Assembly (NCBI GenBank): GCA_038329865.1 | Contig: JBBQNK010000022.1 | Span: 1 to 64,000, forward strand | Source of the DNA: JANMES01 sp038329865 | GTDB lineage: Bacteria > Planctomycetota > Phycisphaerae > Tepidisphaerales > Tepidisphaeraceae | Reading direction: 5' to 3' | DNA: 64,000 bases | Part shown: piece after piece, positions 48,869 to 57,696 of the stretch | Numbering within the stretch: position 1 is the stretch's first letter | How the letters are laid out: each line of letters opens with the position of its first letter | Notes under the pieces: generated by a model | Told to the model about the DNA's origin: nothing | The model's database searches: none | Seen by the model: the letters and a program-made list of their open reading frames with translations, nothing else | Position numbers and translations under genes: made by a program

Positions 48869-50851
48869 ATGTCCGATCGTCTCATCCAAGCCCTGATCGA
48901 ATCGCAAAACGATGCAGCCGATGATTGCCTGCTCGAAGGGCTGCGGCTCGGCACGACGCCAGAGAAGGCAACCTGCCTCGACGCGCTCATGCAGCGCAAC
49001 ACTGTCCGCGGGTTGAGCGGCGTGGTGGGGCAGTACGATTCGCTCCCCGAGTCGATGCAGCTGCGCGTGCTCGGGCAAATCCGCAAACTCCACGCGGCCA
49101 TCCGCGAGTGCGGGCGGAGCGACGACCATTCAGTACGCATCAACGCACTCAAACTGATCGCGCTGGGCCGACAGGGAAAATTGTCGTACGTGCTGCTGGA
49201 GAACCTGCACGCCGGCGATGACAACCTGGCGGACATGGCAGTGAAATCGCTGGTGGCGATGTCGCTTTGGGTGGTGACGGAGACGCGGGCGCTGCAAAGA
49301 GGGGTCGGGAGTTTAGGGTCTGGGGTCTGGGGTGAAGACGCGGAATCTGCCTCTTTACCGGAAACGCCGGACGCCAGTCCACAGTCCCCGGATCGCTCCG
49401 CCATTTACCACGAACTGATGGAACAACGCCCCGAAATCGAAGCCGCCGTCGCGCGGGCGCTCGACGTGCACCGCGGCAAGCACGCGGCCGACCTGCTTCG
49501 CGCGGGGCTGCTGCTGTGCGATTGGGCGGGCAGCAAAACGCTGGCGATTCTGAACACTGCCAAGCACGGCGGGCAGTCGCCGATGGTGCGCCGCCTTCAG
49601 CAGCCGCCGGCGAGTGAGAGCGTGGAGTCGTTCCTGCTCGGGGCGAGTCACGGGCAGCTGCGGTCGCACTTCAATATCGCTTTTTCACGGATCAACGAAG
49701 CGCCGGTGCTCGATGCGATCCTTCGCAAGACATATTGGTTGAAAGATCATCAGCTCGAAACGTGCCTTCACCACGTCACCCGTGGCGTGTGGCTCGGCGA
49801 GCACGAACTGATGCACGACATCGAACGCCGCACCCCTCACGAAGCGGCGAAGGTGGCGGAGTGGATCGCACTCACCGGCGTGCACGATGTGGTGCAGGAC
49901 GAGCGAATCGAGCGGCTGCGGAATCATTCAATGACCGATTTCGACGCCCGCCTGCGCATTCTTCGCGTGGCGATCCGTCGCAAGCGCGGAGCGTCGGTCA
50001 AGCTGATTCAATCGTACCTCACCGACCCGGACGAGCGCCTCATGCGCATGGCCGCCCGGGAAATTATCCGGCGAAAGCCGTCGGATTTTGAAAACGTATT
50101 GCTGCAGATGATGACCAGCGCCCCGGAAAGCGTGCGGCGGGTGATCAGTCGATCGATCGGGCAGGTCGGGTTCGACCTATTCTGGATGCGATTCGATCGC
50201 CTCGACCGCGGGACAAGAAAACAGGCCGGCCGGGCGATGCTCAAGCTGCTGCCCGACGCCACGCTGCGCCTGGGTCGTCGGCTGGTGAGCGGAAGCATCG
50301 ACGATCAACTCAAGGCCATGCAAATCGCGCAGGAGCTGGGCCTGAGCGACCAGCTCCGCACGCAACTGATGAGCCTTTGCACGCACCTCAACCCGAAAAT
50401 CCGCAGCAAGGCGATTCACGTCGTCGGTGAAATCGCCGATCTGCCGGCCGACACGCTGCTTGAGCGGCTGATGACCGACACCGACGCGCGCGTGCGCTCC
50501 AACACCATCGAAATCCTCGAGACGAAACAGAAGACCGCCTTCCTGCCGGCCCTGGCGCAGCGGGCGCGATCATCGAACAACCGCGAGCGCGCCAACGCCA
50601 TCAAGGCGATGCATCGCATGCGCGTTACGACAGCCAGCACGCAGTTGCTCGCGATGCTGCAGGACCCGCGGCCGGAGCATCGCATCAGTGCGCTGTGGGC
50701 GCTGCGTGAAACGGGAATCTGGGCGCTGGTGAACGCGGCGGTAAAAATCGCGAAGGAAGACGAGAGCTTAAAAGTCCGAAGGTATGCGCTTGCTGCGGTG
50801 AAGACGGTCGTAGAAACCGCCCAAGCAGCGAAATCCGCGAAAGCAGGATGA
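48869..50851 (+). CDS. HEAT-repeat protein with in-frame repeat insertion
   Basis: 660 residues, mostly alpha-helical hairpins of the HEAT type, clearest at 430-640 (AIHVVGEIADLPADTLLERL, ALWALRETGIWALVNAAVKI). At residues 144-174 the pattern breaks: DNA 49301-49391 reads as tandem GGGTCTGG-like words followed by an inverted CC-rich part, encoding a Gly/Ser/Pro stretch (RGVGSLGSGVWGEDAESA). It thus seems to have taken in an intergenic-type repeat without loss of frame. The next gene overlaps by ATGA, so both are coupled. Scaffold role inferred only. Confidence 0.8.
   Translation: MSDRLIQALIESQNDAADDCLLEGLRLGTTPEKATCLDALMQRNTVRGLSGVVGQYDSLPESMQLRVLGQIRKLHAAIRECGRSDDHSVRINALKLIALGRQGKLSYVLLENLHAGDDNLADMAVKSLVAMSLWVVTETRALQRGVGSLGSGVWGEDAESASLPETPDASPQSPDRSAIYHELMEQRPEIEAAVARALDVHRGKHAADLLRAGLLLCDWAGSKTLAILNTAKHGGQSPMVRRLQQPPASESVESFLLGASHGQLRSHFNIAFSRINEAPVLDAILRKTYWLKDHQLETCLHHVTRGVWLGEHELMHDIERRTPHEAAKVAEWIALTGVHDVVQDERIERLRNHSMTDFDARLRILRVAIRRKRGASVKLIQSYLTDPDERLMRMAAREIIRRKPSDFENVLLQMMTSAPESVRRVISRSIGQVGFDLFWMRFDRLDRGTRKQAGRAMLKLLPDATLRLGRRLVSGSIDDQLKAMQIAQELGLSDQLRTQLMSLCTHLNPKIRSKAIHVVGEIADLPADTLLERLMTDTDARVRSNTIEILETKQKTAFLPALAQRARSSNNRERANAIKAMHRMRVTTASTQLLAMLQDPRPEHRISALWALRETGIWALVNAAVKIAKEDESLKVRRYALAAVKTVVETAQAAKSAKAG
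49301..49391. repeat. Inverted-repeat-like element inside the HEAT gene
   Basis: Left part 49301-49332 carries GGGTCTGG-type words (GGGTC, GGGTCTGG twice); right part 49368-49391 is C-rich and loosely inverted (GCCAGTCC, ACAGTCCCCGG). It is about 91 bp; the frame passes through it open. Style matches the intergenic elements but pairing is imperfect. Confidence 0.6.
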
Positions 50852-51441
50852 TGAAACATATCCGGAACATCCTCACGCCCGAAACCGGTCGCTTCGCTTC
50901 ATCGGGTCGAAGAAACTTCATCGCTCGCATCGCGGCGCGAAAATTCTTCCAATCCGCTTCGTGCGCCGTCGCGATGCTCGCGCACTTCAACGTCACCAGT
51001 GCCCACGCCCAAACCCCCCAGGCGGATTACCTCCGCCGCCTCTCTGAAAACGTCGGCGGGGCCGGGTCGAACGGCGGCGAAGGCGTGGCAATTCCGCACC
51101 TGCTCGCGTTCGTCGTGCTCATCGCCGGCGTCGTGACGATTCTGATCTGGTGGAATAACCGCCAGGAAAAGCCGAAGAAGATCAAGCACGTCAACCATTC
51201 CCGCAAGCTGATGCGGCAGATCAGTCGCGAGATGGGCATGGCGGGGGACGAAATCAAGCAACTCAAACTATTGGCTGACTTGTACGAGCGCGACAAGGGA
51301 CAAGCCCTTGAGAATCCGCTTACGCTGCTGCTCTGCCCGTCACTGCTGACCCGCTCGATCGAGTCCGGCGAGAGCGCGATCGACCGCCAGGTCATCGGCC
51401 GCCTGGCGCGGCGCATTTCGCAGAAACCGACGAAGGTTTAG
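50848..51441 (+). CDS. Membrane protein, unknown, coupled to the HEAT gene
   Basis: 197 residues. ATG 50848 overlaps the HEAT stop (ATGA). A basic N-terminal stretch (GRRNFIARIAARKF) leads to a signal-like segment ending AHAQ near 54, then one membrane helix (LLAFVVLIAGVVTILIWW, about 85-102), then a cytoplasmic helical domain (HSRKLMRQISREMGMAGDEI). The tandem of HEAT and this anchor gene suggests one membrane-linked complex. No family name known. Confidence 0.72.
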   Translation: MMKHIRNILTPETGRFASSGRRNFIARIAARKFFQSASCAVAMLAHFNVTSAHAQTPQADYLRRLSENVGGAGSNGGEGVAIPHLLAFVVLIAGVVTILIWWNNRQEKPKKIKHVNHSRKLMRQISREMGMAGDEIKQLKLLADLYERDKGQALENPLTLLLCPSLLTRSIESGESAIDRQVIGRLARRISQKPTKV

Positions 51442-51542
51442 TCAGTCGCATCTGTATCCATACCAAGTGCCGTCGTTGTCCTCTCAGGAAGACGATGCCT
51501 CAGTGGTTCTATTTCACCTCGGTGCGATCGATCAACAAACAA

Positions 51543-51570
51543 GAAACCCGCTGATCACTCAGCGGGTTTC
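51543..51570. terminator. Bidirectional terminator between convergent genes
   Basis: A perfect 12-bp stem GAAACCCGCTGA/TCAGCGGGTTTC with a 4-base loop, at 51543-51554 and 51559-51570. AAA and TTT flanks serve both strands: the 51441 gene on plus and the 51602 gene on minus. Confidence 0.85.
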
Positions 51571-51601
51571 CTGATTCAATTCAGTCTCGCATGCCAATCG
51601 C

Positions 51602-53074
51602 TTATCGCTTGGCCTGGTCGTAGAAACCGACGAAGTACAAGAACCGGTTCTGGTTCATCACCGGGATGTGCAGCTCGCGGGCGTCGGCCTTGACCTTCAG
51701 GTACGCGTCCAGTTCGGCCTGTGCGATCGTCAGCTTCTGGGCGTTTTCAGGCAGGGCGAGTTCGTCGGCGGTGAAGATCGGCAGGACCGGCTCTTTGCCG
51801 AGCACGACGAAATCGGTGTCGGCATTAACGGTGTCGACCACCTTGCCGCCCCATTGGGTGACCAGGCGCTTGACCACGTCGGTATCGGCATCGGTGGCGA
51901 CCTTGTTCTGGTCGAGATCGAACTTGCCGAAGACCACGAAGTTGAACTTGACGTTCGGGTCGTAAACCAGGTTGGCGATGACGTCGCCTTCGGCGATCGC
52001 CGAGCCCGGCGTGACCTTCACGATGCGGCACTCGCTGGTGGCAGCGCCGACGTGAACGATTTCGATCGAGCCCTTGCCGATCGGCATGTCGTCTTCACGC
52101 AGGCCGTCGGTGCCCATGGCGGGCACGCCTTCGACTTTGTCGTAGACTTCGAAGGTCAGGCCTTCGATGACCTGATCGCCTTTACCGAGGTTGATGTAGA
52201 CGGTGTTGCCGGCGCCCAGGCTTGTGATGTTCCCGTCAGGCCGGCGGACCGTGGTCTCGATCGTATCAAGACGGTACCGCGCCAGCTTTTTCTTCAGGAT
52301 CTCGATTTCCTTTTCCAGCGTAGACATGCGGGTGATCTGCGCGGTCAGCTCGAGCTGCTTGGCCTGAACGACGGCGCTCAGGTCGTCGCTGACTTTCTTG
52401 ACCGATGCTGACATCTCATCGAGCTGCGCCTGCTTGGCGGCGCGGTCGGCGGCGGCGTCGGCGGTGGCCTTGGCGGCTTCGGCGTTGGCGGCTTCAACCG
52501 CCTTCTTGTTGGCTTCGATCGTCGCCATCGTCGACTTCATCATTTCATCGTTGGAGGCCGTCGATGTTTTCACGCTTGCGACGGTGTCGGCCAACTGCTG
52601 TTCCTTCGCGGCCAGCGCGTCTACTACCGTGTCGAGCGATCCGACGAGATTGTCCGGCTGAATGGAAATGCCGGTCAGCTTCGCCTTGCGAAGCTTTTCG
52701 TTGTCGGCGGCGATGTGGTTGTCGGCGTTAGTGATCGCCGACAACGCCGGGCCGGTCGTGCCGTCGATTTTCTTCGACAGCCGATTCCCGCGCTCCAGCA
52801 GAAGATCCACCCACTTGAGGCCCGAATCCGACAGCGAAGGGTCGGCCTTCAGCGCTGTGACGGCCGACGCCACGTCGCTCTCGCTCACGAACGAACCTTC
52901 GGCAATGATGGATTTGTATTTGGAGTCGAGTTTGACAAGCTTGTCCTGCTCGGCCCGCATGTTCACGTTAAAGTAGATCGCGAAAATCGCGGCTGTGAGG
53001 AACAGGATGGCAAAGATAACCAGCGCGGTGATCAACCCGCCACGCGATCCTTGCGGCTGACTAATGGGAGGCAT
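51602..53074 (-). CDS. Membrane-anchored coiled-coil protein with BRCT-like C-terminus
   Basis: 490 residues. One membrane helix at 13-36 (GLITALVIFAILFLTAAIFA). A long coiled coil runs to about 285, with repeated Ala/Lys (ANKKAVEAANAEAAKATADA). A small beta domain follows (about 290-375; GAGNTVYINLGKGDQVIEGL), similar to a translation-factor-like barrel. The end (about 380-440) reads FVVFGKFDLDQNKVATDADT, then VKRLVTQWGGKVVDTVNADT, then DFVVLGKEP: the pattern of a BRCT domain. BRCT is normally a DNA-repair interaction module, so a membrane form is unusual. Function unknown. Confidence 0.78.
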   Translation of the reverse strand: MPPISQPQGSRGGLITALVIFAILFLTAAIFAIYFNVNMRAEQDKLVKLDSKYKSIIAEGSFVSESDVASAVTALKADPSLSDSGLKWVDLLLERGNRLSKKIDGTTGPALSAITNADNHIAADNEKLRKAKLTGISIQPDNLVGSLDTVVDALAAKEQQLADTVASVKTSTASNDEMMKSTMATIEANKKAVEAANAEAAKATADAAADRAAKQAQLDEMSASVKKVSDDLSAVVQAKQLELTAQITRMSTLEKEIEILKKKLARYRLDTIETTVRRPDGNITSLGAGNTVYINLGKGDQVIEGLTFEVYDKVEGVPAMGTDGLREDDMPIGKGSIEIVHVGAATSECRIVKVTPGSAIAEGDVIANLVYDPNVKFNFVVFGKFDLDQNKVATDADTDVVKRLVTQWGGKVVDTVNADTDFVVLGKEPVLPIFTADELALPENAQKLTIAQAELDAYLKVKADARELHIPVMNQNRFLYFVGFYDQAKR

Positions 53075-53590
53075 ACCAAATCTCCGTAAGAACTCGATGC
53101 AATTGCCCGGTGAGAATCTCTTCTGAATCGACCGATCCCTAACCCGTGGCCCGGCCGAAGCTTGAAGTCGGCCGGATCAACTCCGCTGTCCGCCGACCCG
53201 CCGCGCTCAACAACGCGGCTGCGCCGATAAGGACGCGTCGCGTAATCTATCGGCCAAAGGCGAGTCCGGTCAAGAAAATGGGCAGTTCGCAACGTCCGGA
53301 ATTATCGGACGAGCCCCGGAATGCGTCATCGCGGCCAGAAACAAGTTGACCCGGGAGCGGGCCGGCTGGAACCTCATTTCAGCGATTTGGTGCAATTACA
53401 TGCGGCGGTTCGCTTGTCAACGATTGTCGTGCGAAGCCTTTACTAACTATTGGAGGCAATACCCGGAGGTCGCGACACTCGCAACTTTGGATTGCCGAGG
53501 AATTGATGAGGTTCGACTGGATCGAAATCATCGATCAGGTCAACACGATGCCTGGGTGCCCGATCGCTGAACAATCAGGCTGATTTGCCA
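53075..53590. other. Intergenic region without a supported gene
   Basis: About 515 bp with only short frames in mixed directions. No hairpin or repeat of note was found. It may include promoters for the minus gene ending at 51602. Confidence 0.4.
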
Positions 53591-54217
53591 TTACTTCAGG
53601 ATCAGGAATTGCTCCTTGGAAATGGTCACTTCCAGTTGCGTTTCGGAACAGAACTTCCGCAAAGCATGCAGCGTTCCATATCGTCCAGCATTGATCGGCA
53701 CTCCGAGCACATTCCGTTCCCAAATGATCGGAACGTTGCCGTCGGACTCACGTTTGCTTTCATCGACATCGATGACGTCATCACCGCAAAGTAGTCCGCC
53801 AGGTCTTACTTTGGGATACCACGCCAGCAAGTCTGCGAGCACGTATTCGAATTGGTGATTCGCATCGATGTAGACGAAATCGAGCGAGTTGTCCGGAAAC
53901 CTGGTGGAAGCCTCAACAGAAAAGTCGCGGATGAATTCCACACGGTCGGCATAAGGAGACAGCAAGCCCTGAGCCTGATTGAAAATATCGTCCAGGTTTT
54001 TCACGTTCACGGAGTCGTGATACGTTTCGTAGGACTTGTAAGGATCAACGCAAAACAATCGACCCGGCTGTGATCGACGAGCGAGTTGGAGCGAAAATCC
54101 GCCCGCAAACGTGCCGACTTCGACATAAACGCCGTTCAGGTGCAGGTAGTTAATGGCAGCGATCACATCTTCCCTGCCGTCGCCCTTGAAGATGTGCTTG
54201 ATGGAGGAAATTCCCAT
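53591..54217 (-). CDS. Class I SAM-dependent methyltransferase (MacO-like)
   Basis: 208 residues. GVYVEVGTFAGGFSLQLARR at about 30-49 is AdoMet motif I (ExGxxxG); SLDFVYIDANHQFEYVLADL near 112 is the post-motif region with the D-x-N-H residues of the macrocin/TylF-type O-methyltransferases; GGLLCGDDVIDVD near 140 follows. It probably methylates a small molecule or sugar. Divergent from the methyltransferase at 54374, with about 150 bp between. Confidence 0.85.
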   Translation of the reverse strand: MGISSIKHIFKGDGREDVIAAINYLHLNGVYVEVGTFAGGFSLQLARRSQPGRLFCVDPYKSYETYHDSVNVKNLDDIFNQAQGLLSPYADRVEFIRDFSVEASTRFPDNSLDFVYIDANHQFEYVLADLLAWYPKVRPGGLLCGDDVIDVDESKRESDGNVPIIWERNVLGVPINAGRYGTLHALRKFCSETQLEVTISKEQFLILK

Positions 54218-54373
54218 GTTCGGCTTATCCTAAAGAAGCCCGATTGAATTGTCCAAGTTGAGTTCGTGCGAATTTCTGATCAATGCGTCTATCCTTTTGC
54301 AATCTAGTGTTTTGCGAATAAGCTTGAAGTGGCAGAGCATGACGCTCGGGAATTCGGTTCGAGAAATACTTTT

Positions 54374-55195
54374 ATGGGTATCCCCAGGCACGGTGCACAA
54401 TCTTTTTTGTTCGAGGGCATGCGGAAACCCTTCGGCGGGTCCGTTTTGCAACTCGGGCGGCAAGATATATTTTTCACGCTCGAAGAGTTTGATGCCTGGG
54501 CAGCGGCTCGGGGATATCCGCTTAACCGGCTGCGAGAGCCCACGTTCCGGCCCGTAGATCCGGCACCGGGCATTCGCTGGATCGATGATGTCACCTTCTT
54601 TTCCCGACTTGGATTTGACGAGGTCCGCAGTTGCGATGCCGCCGAAATCGATAAGCCGGATTTCGTATTCGATCTCAGCGCGAACGTTCCGTCAGAACTA
54701 CAAGATCGGTTCGATCTCGTTTTCGACGGCGGCACGCTGGAGCATATTTTCGACGTTCCGCGCGCATTGGCGAATATTCGATCGCTTCTCAAAGTGGGGG
54801 GCCGGATTGTCCATTCTTCTCCAATGTCGAATCTGGTCGATCATGGATTTTACAGTTTTTCACCGGGATTGTTCTGGGATTACTATGTTGCCAATGGCTT
54901 TGAAGTGGATGCCTGTTTCATAGTTGCCCATCAGATACAACACACGTCGAATTCAGCGTTCGCAGAGTCTGCGTTTTTCAAATACACACTGGGATGTCTC
55001 GATCAGTGTGAGAACGCATTCGTGGCCGAAACATTTGGAAAATACAACGTGTTTATGCTCTTTTTTGTCGCCACGAAACGGGCCGAGTCGGCCGGCAATG
55101 TCATTCCGTTCCAGAGTCGATACCTTCGTATGTGGAACACCCCCGGCCAAGCGCCGCGCCCCGCGCAGGGATTGCCATTCATGGGGATTTTCTAA
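54374..55195 (+). CDS. Methyltransferase-domain protein
   Basis: 273 residues from ATG 54374; a GTG at 54329 would add 15. A divergent AdoMet fold: FVFDLSANVPSELQDRFDLV near 95, then FDGGTLEHIFDVPRALANIR and SLLKVGGRIVHSSPMSNLVD, the standard acidic loop and motif after it (LEHI..P..L....LLKxGG). Motif I is unusual (CDAAEIDKPD). A role in modifying sugars or surface polymers is suggested by the methyltransferase next door. Confidence 0.78.
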   Translation: MGIPRHGAQSFLFEGMRKPFGGSVLQLGRQDIFFTLEEFDAWAAARGYPLNRLREPTFRPVDPAPGIRWIDDVTFFSRLGFDEVRSCDAAEIDKPDFVFDLSANVPSELQDRFDLVFDGGTLEHIFDVPRALANIRSLLKVGGRIVHSSPMSNLVDHGFYSFSPGLFWDYYVANGFEVDACFIVAHQIQHTSNSAFAESAFFKYTLGCLDQCENAFVAETFGKYNVFMLFFVATKRAESAGNVIPFQSRYLRMWNTPGQAPRPAQGLPFMGIF

Positions 55196-55226
55196 GCGGT
55201 ACCTGAGTTTGTCCGCATATTTGGGC

Positions 55227-55252
55227 GACGCGGCACCTCGCTCCGCCGCGTC
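55227..55252 (+). terminator. Hairpin after the methyltransferase gene
   Basis: GACGCGGC at 55227-55234 pairs with GCCGCGTC at 55245-55252 around a 10-base loop, 32 bp past the stop. No T run follows, so termination is uncertain. Confidence 0.45.
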
Positions 55253-55371
55253 CTGCCTTGTTTCGCGCGACAGAATTGCTGTTGAATTTCTATCCAAATG
55301 TCGGGCCCATTTCGTCACGGGATGACTTCTGCCGCCGTGGCGGTAAAGTCGGACGCAGGAGAAACCATTTC

Positions 55372-55734
55372 ATGCCCAAGCTCACTGTTGAATCCGTTGG
55401 AACGTTCGATGTCCCGCAGGACAAGCGCCTCGTCAATGCGTTGATCGACGAAGCGAAAATAGACCAACTGCACGCCTGCGGCGGCAACGCCCGCTGCACC
55501 ACCTGCCGGGTGGAATTCGTATCCGGCGAACCGTCGCAGATTACGCAGGCGGAAAAAGACTTGCTGGCAGCCCGCGTGCTGAACACGCCGGGCCTGCGGC
55601 TGTCGTGCCAGATCGTCTGCTCGGGCGACATGACGGTGAAGGCGATCTCGCGACTAGAGGGCACCGGCCGAGCCGACGCCGGCAAGCGCCCGGCGGACGA
55701 AATCGTCCCGCCGCCGGTGTGGGTGAAGAAGTAG
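55372..55734 (+). CDS. 2Fe-2S ferredoxin
   Basis: 120 residues from ATG 55372 (AGGAGA upstream). Plant-type ferredoxin fold. Cluster ligands in ACGGNARCTTCRVEF (Cys-x5-Cys-x2-Cys, about residues 36-45) and LSCQIVCSGD (about 80). The C-terminus ends in a basic and Pro-rich extension of about 25 residues. Acts as an electron carrier; the partner is unknown because the neighbours are membrane proteins. Confidence 0.93.
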   Translation: MPKLTVESVGTFDVPQDKRLVNALIDEAKIDQLHACGGNARCTTCRVEFVSGEPSQITQAEKDLLAARVLNTPGLRLSCQIVCSGDMTVKAISRLEGTGRADAGKRPADEIVPPPVWVKK

Positions 55735-55752
55735 GGCGCGATGAGCATTTAG

Positions 55753-56010
55753 ATGATCGCCTGGATCATTCTGCCGATGACGCTCGGAATCGTCGTCGTC
55801 GTGAGTACGCTATTTTTCGCAATTACATCGCGCTCCTTGAAACGGGGTTGGCCTGCGGCGAGTATTTTGCCGGCTGTGCTTTGGGCGGAATTAATGTTCT
55901 ATCGAATTGGGCGCGGCGCGTACCCGACGTTTGTGCCGCACTTCGTTCTCGGCATTGCGATTGTGTTTACGATCGTGCAGGCGGTTCGCACGATCGACAA
56001 TGTTGAATAA
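55753..56010 (+). CDS. Small membrane protein, unknown
   Basis: 85 residues, with hydrophobic helices at about 2-24 (IAWIILPMTLGIVVVVSTLF), 37-55 and 62-78 (VPHFVLGIAIVFTIVQAV). It lies 18 bp after the ferredoxin stop and near the start of the next gene, suggesting cotranscription. No family recognised. Confidence 0.75.
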   Translation: MIAWIILPMTLGIVVVVSTLFFAITSRSLKRGWPAASILPAVLWAELMFYRIGRGAYPTFVPHFVLGIAIVFTIVQAVRTIDNVE

Positions 56011-56020
56011 GCACTTTGCC

Positions 56021-57508
56021 ATGGCTACTTCATCGTCCAACACCGTCGGCGCTGGTTGCATCATCGGGTTTGGTTCGATTTTCTTCTTCGCGGGATTGGC
56101 CGCGCTGTCGCTCAGCATTCCCAAGGTTCTGCAGCATGAGAAAGACGCGTGGATCGGCCTCCTGGTCGGCGGAATCTTCGTGTTGGTCGGCGGCGGGATC
56201 ATTGTCGGCGGATTGGTGGGGCGGAAGGTCGCCGCGCGGGAGCAATCGCTGAAGGAACTTCACCCCGACAAGCAATGGATGTGGAAATCGAAGTGGGCCA
56301 CCGGCGAAATCGCCGACGGCGGCAAGACCGGCGTGATCATGCTCTGGTTTTTCACGATTGTCTGGAACGCGATTTCATTCCCGGCCGCGTTCGTTGTCTT
56401 TCCGCAGGTGTTTGAGAAGCACGAATACGGGCCGGCGTTTGTGCTGCTGTTTCCGCTGATCGGCGTGTTGCTGCTGGCAGGTGCGATCTTCTCAACCGCC
56501 CGGCAGCGACGGTTCGGCACTTCATACTTCCGGCCGGAAGTCATGCCCGCCTCGCCGGGAACGATGATGACCGGAACGATCCGCGTCTCCGCGAACTTCG
56601 AGGCCGCCGACGGCGTTACGTTGCGACTGGTCTGCGTTCATTCGCAAGTCACCGGCAGCGGCAATGACACGCACACCACCGAGACCATTCTGTGGGAAGA
56701 CAGCCAAAAGGCCGAGCCGCTCAGTGCGCCGGGCGTGAACGGCGTGATCATCCCGGTGAAGTTTTTTCTCCCCGCCGACGCGCAGACGACCGACAACGCC
56801 AATTCCCGCGACCAGCGCATCTGGCGATTACACGCCAAGGCATCGCTGCCCGGGCCGGACTATTCGGCCCAGTTCGAGCTGCCGGTTTTCGAAACGCCGG
56901 AGTCGATCGCAGCGATCGCGGCGGCCAAGGCGGAACGAGAATCGGGCGAATCGCCGACGGAATTTTTCGCGTCGCCGCCAACGACCGATTCCGCGACGAC
57001 TCTGCCGACCGAGCCGGGCGTCACCGCGACTCGCCGCATCGACGGCGGCTGGGATTTCAACTTCGCCGCGGGGCGGAACAAGGGATTCGCCGTCGCGCTG
57101 CTGGTTTTCGGCCTGATCTTCGGCGGCGTGACGGGCTTCCTGATCTACAACGGACTATCGATCGTGCCGCTGCTGATGGCCGTCCCCTTCGGATTGGTCA
57201 CGCTGCTTCTGCTGGGCGGCGCGATTCAGATGGTGACAGCGCAGGTGGCCGTCATTGTTTCTCGCGGCGAGATAGCAGTGCAGAAGTCGTCGCCGATCTT
57301 ACGTTCGAACAAAAAATTCAGCGCCGCCGATGTGAAGGACGTGACGATCAAAATCACCGCCAGCGCGGGGGACAAGGCGTACTACTCGATCCTGGTACAG
57401 CCGACGGCCGGCAGTGATTACAGCATCGCGTCAGGCATCGCGAGCAAGCGCGACGCGCAGTGGATCGCGGACCGGATCAAAGAATCGCTCGGCGTGCGTG
57501 GGGTATGA
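56021..57508 (+). CDS. Multi-pass membrane protein with a soluble core, unknown (DUF3592-like architecture)
   Basis: About 495 residues from ATG 56021; an ATG at 56000 that overlaps the previous gene is possible. Four helices near the N-terminus (GFGSIFFFAGLAALSLSI, WIGLLVGGIFVLVGGGIIVG, and a pair near 110-155). A soluble beta domain (about 170-320; RLVCVHSQVTGSGNDTHTTE) follows, and two more helices near 345-400. The end domain (VSRGEIAVQKSSPILRS) is beta-rich. It resembles DUF3592-like proteins in layout. Function unknown. Its stop codon begins element H. Confidence 0.72.
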   Translation: MATSSSNTVGAGCIIGFGSIFFFAGLAALSLSIPKVLQHEKDAWIGLLVGGIFVLVGGGIIVGGLVGRKVAAREQSLKELHPDKQWMWKSKWATGEIADGGKTGVIMLWFFTIVWNAISFPAAFVVFPQVFEKHEYGPAFVLLFPLIGVLLLAGAIFSTARQRRFGTSYFRPEVMPASPGTMMTGTIRVSANFEAADGVTLRLVCVHSQVTGSGNDTHTTETILWEDSQKAEPLSAPGVNGVIIPVKFFLPADAQTTDNANSRDQRIWRLHAKASLPGPDYSAQFELPVFETPESIAAIAAAKAERESGESPTEFFASPPTTDSATTLPTEPGVTATRRIDGGWDFNFAAGRNKGFAVALLVFGLIFGGVTGFLIYNGLSIVPLLMAVPFGLVTLLLLGGAIQMVTAQVAVIVSRGEIAVQKSSPILRSNKKFSAADVKDVTIKITASAGDKAYYSILVQPTAGSDYSIASGIASKRDAQWIADRIKESLGVRGV

Positions 57509-57696
57509 AAATTTCCCTCGCCCGGTACGCCGGGAGAGGGCAGGGAGAGGGTTCTGCTTCGATGTTCAGACGATCGGTGATTGAAGGAAACTTTAGTCGC
57601 GAAGTCTTTTTTAGTTCGGACGTCGCTCGGTGAAGGAGACAGAACCCTCACCCTACCCTCTCCCGGAATACCGGGAGAGGAACCGAGGGAAATTTT
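57508..57696. repeat. Inverted-repeat element, family H, stop to stop
   Basis: Arms 57508-57556 and 57640-57696 are inverted copies (AAAATTTCCCTCG... and ...CGAGGGAAATTTT; shared CCGGGAGAGGG and GAGGGTTCTG words). The left arm starts on the last base of the plus gene's stop codon and the right arm ends inside the HDOD gene's stop codon, so the element is the whole intergenic space between convergent genes. Confidence 0.92.
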
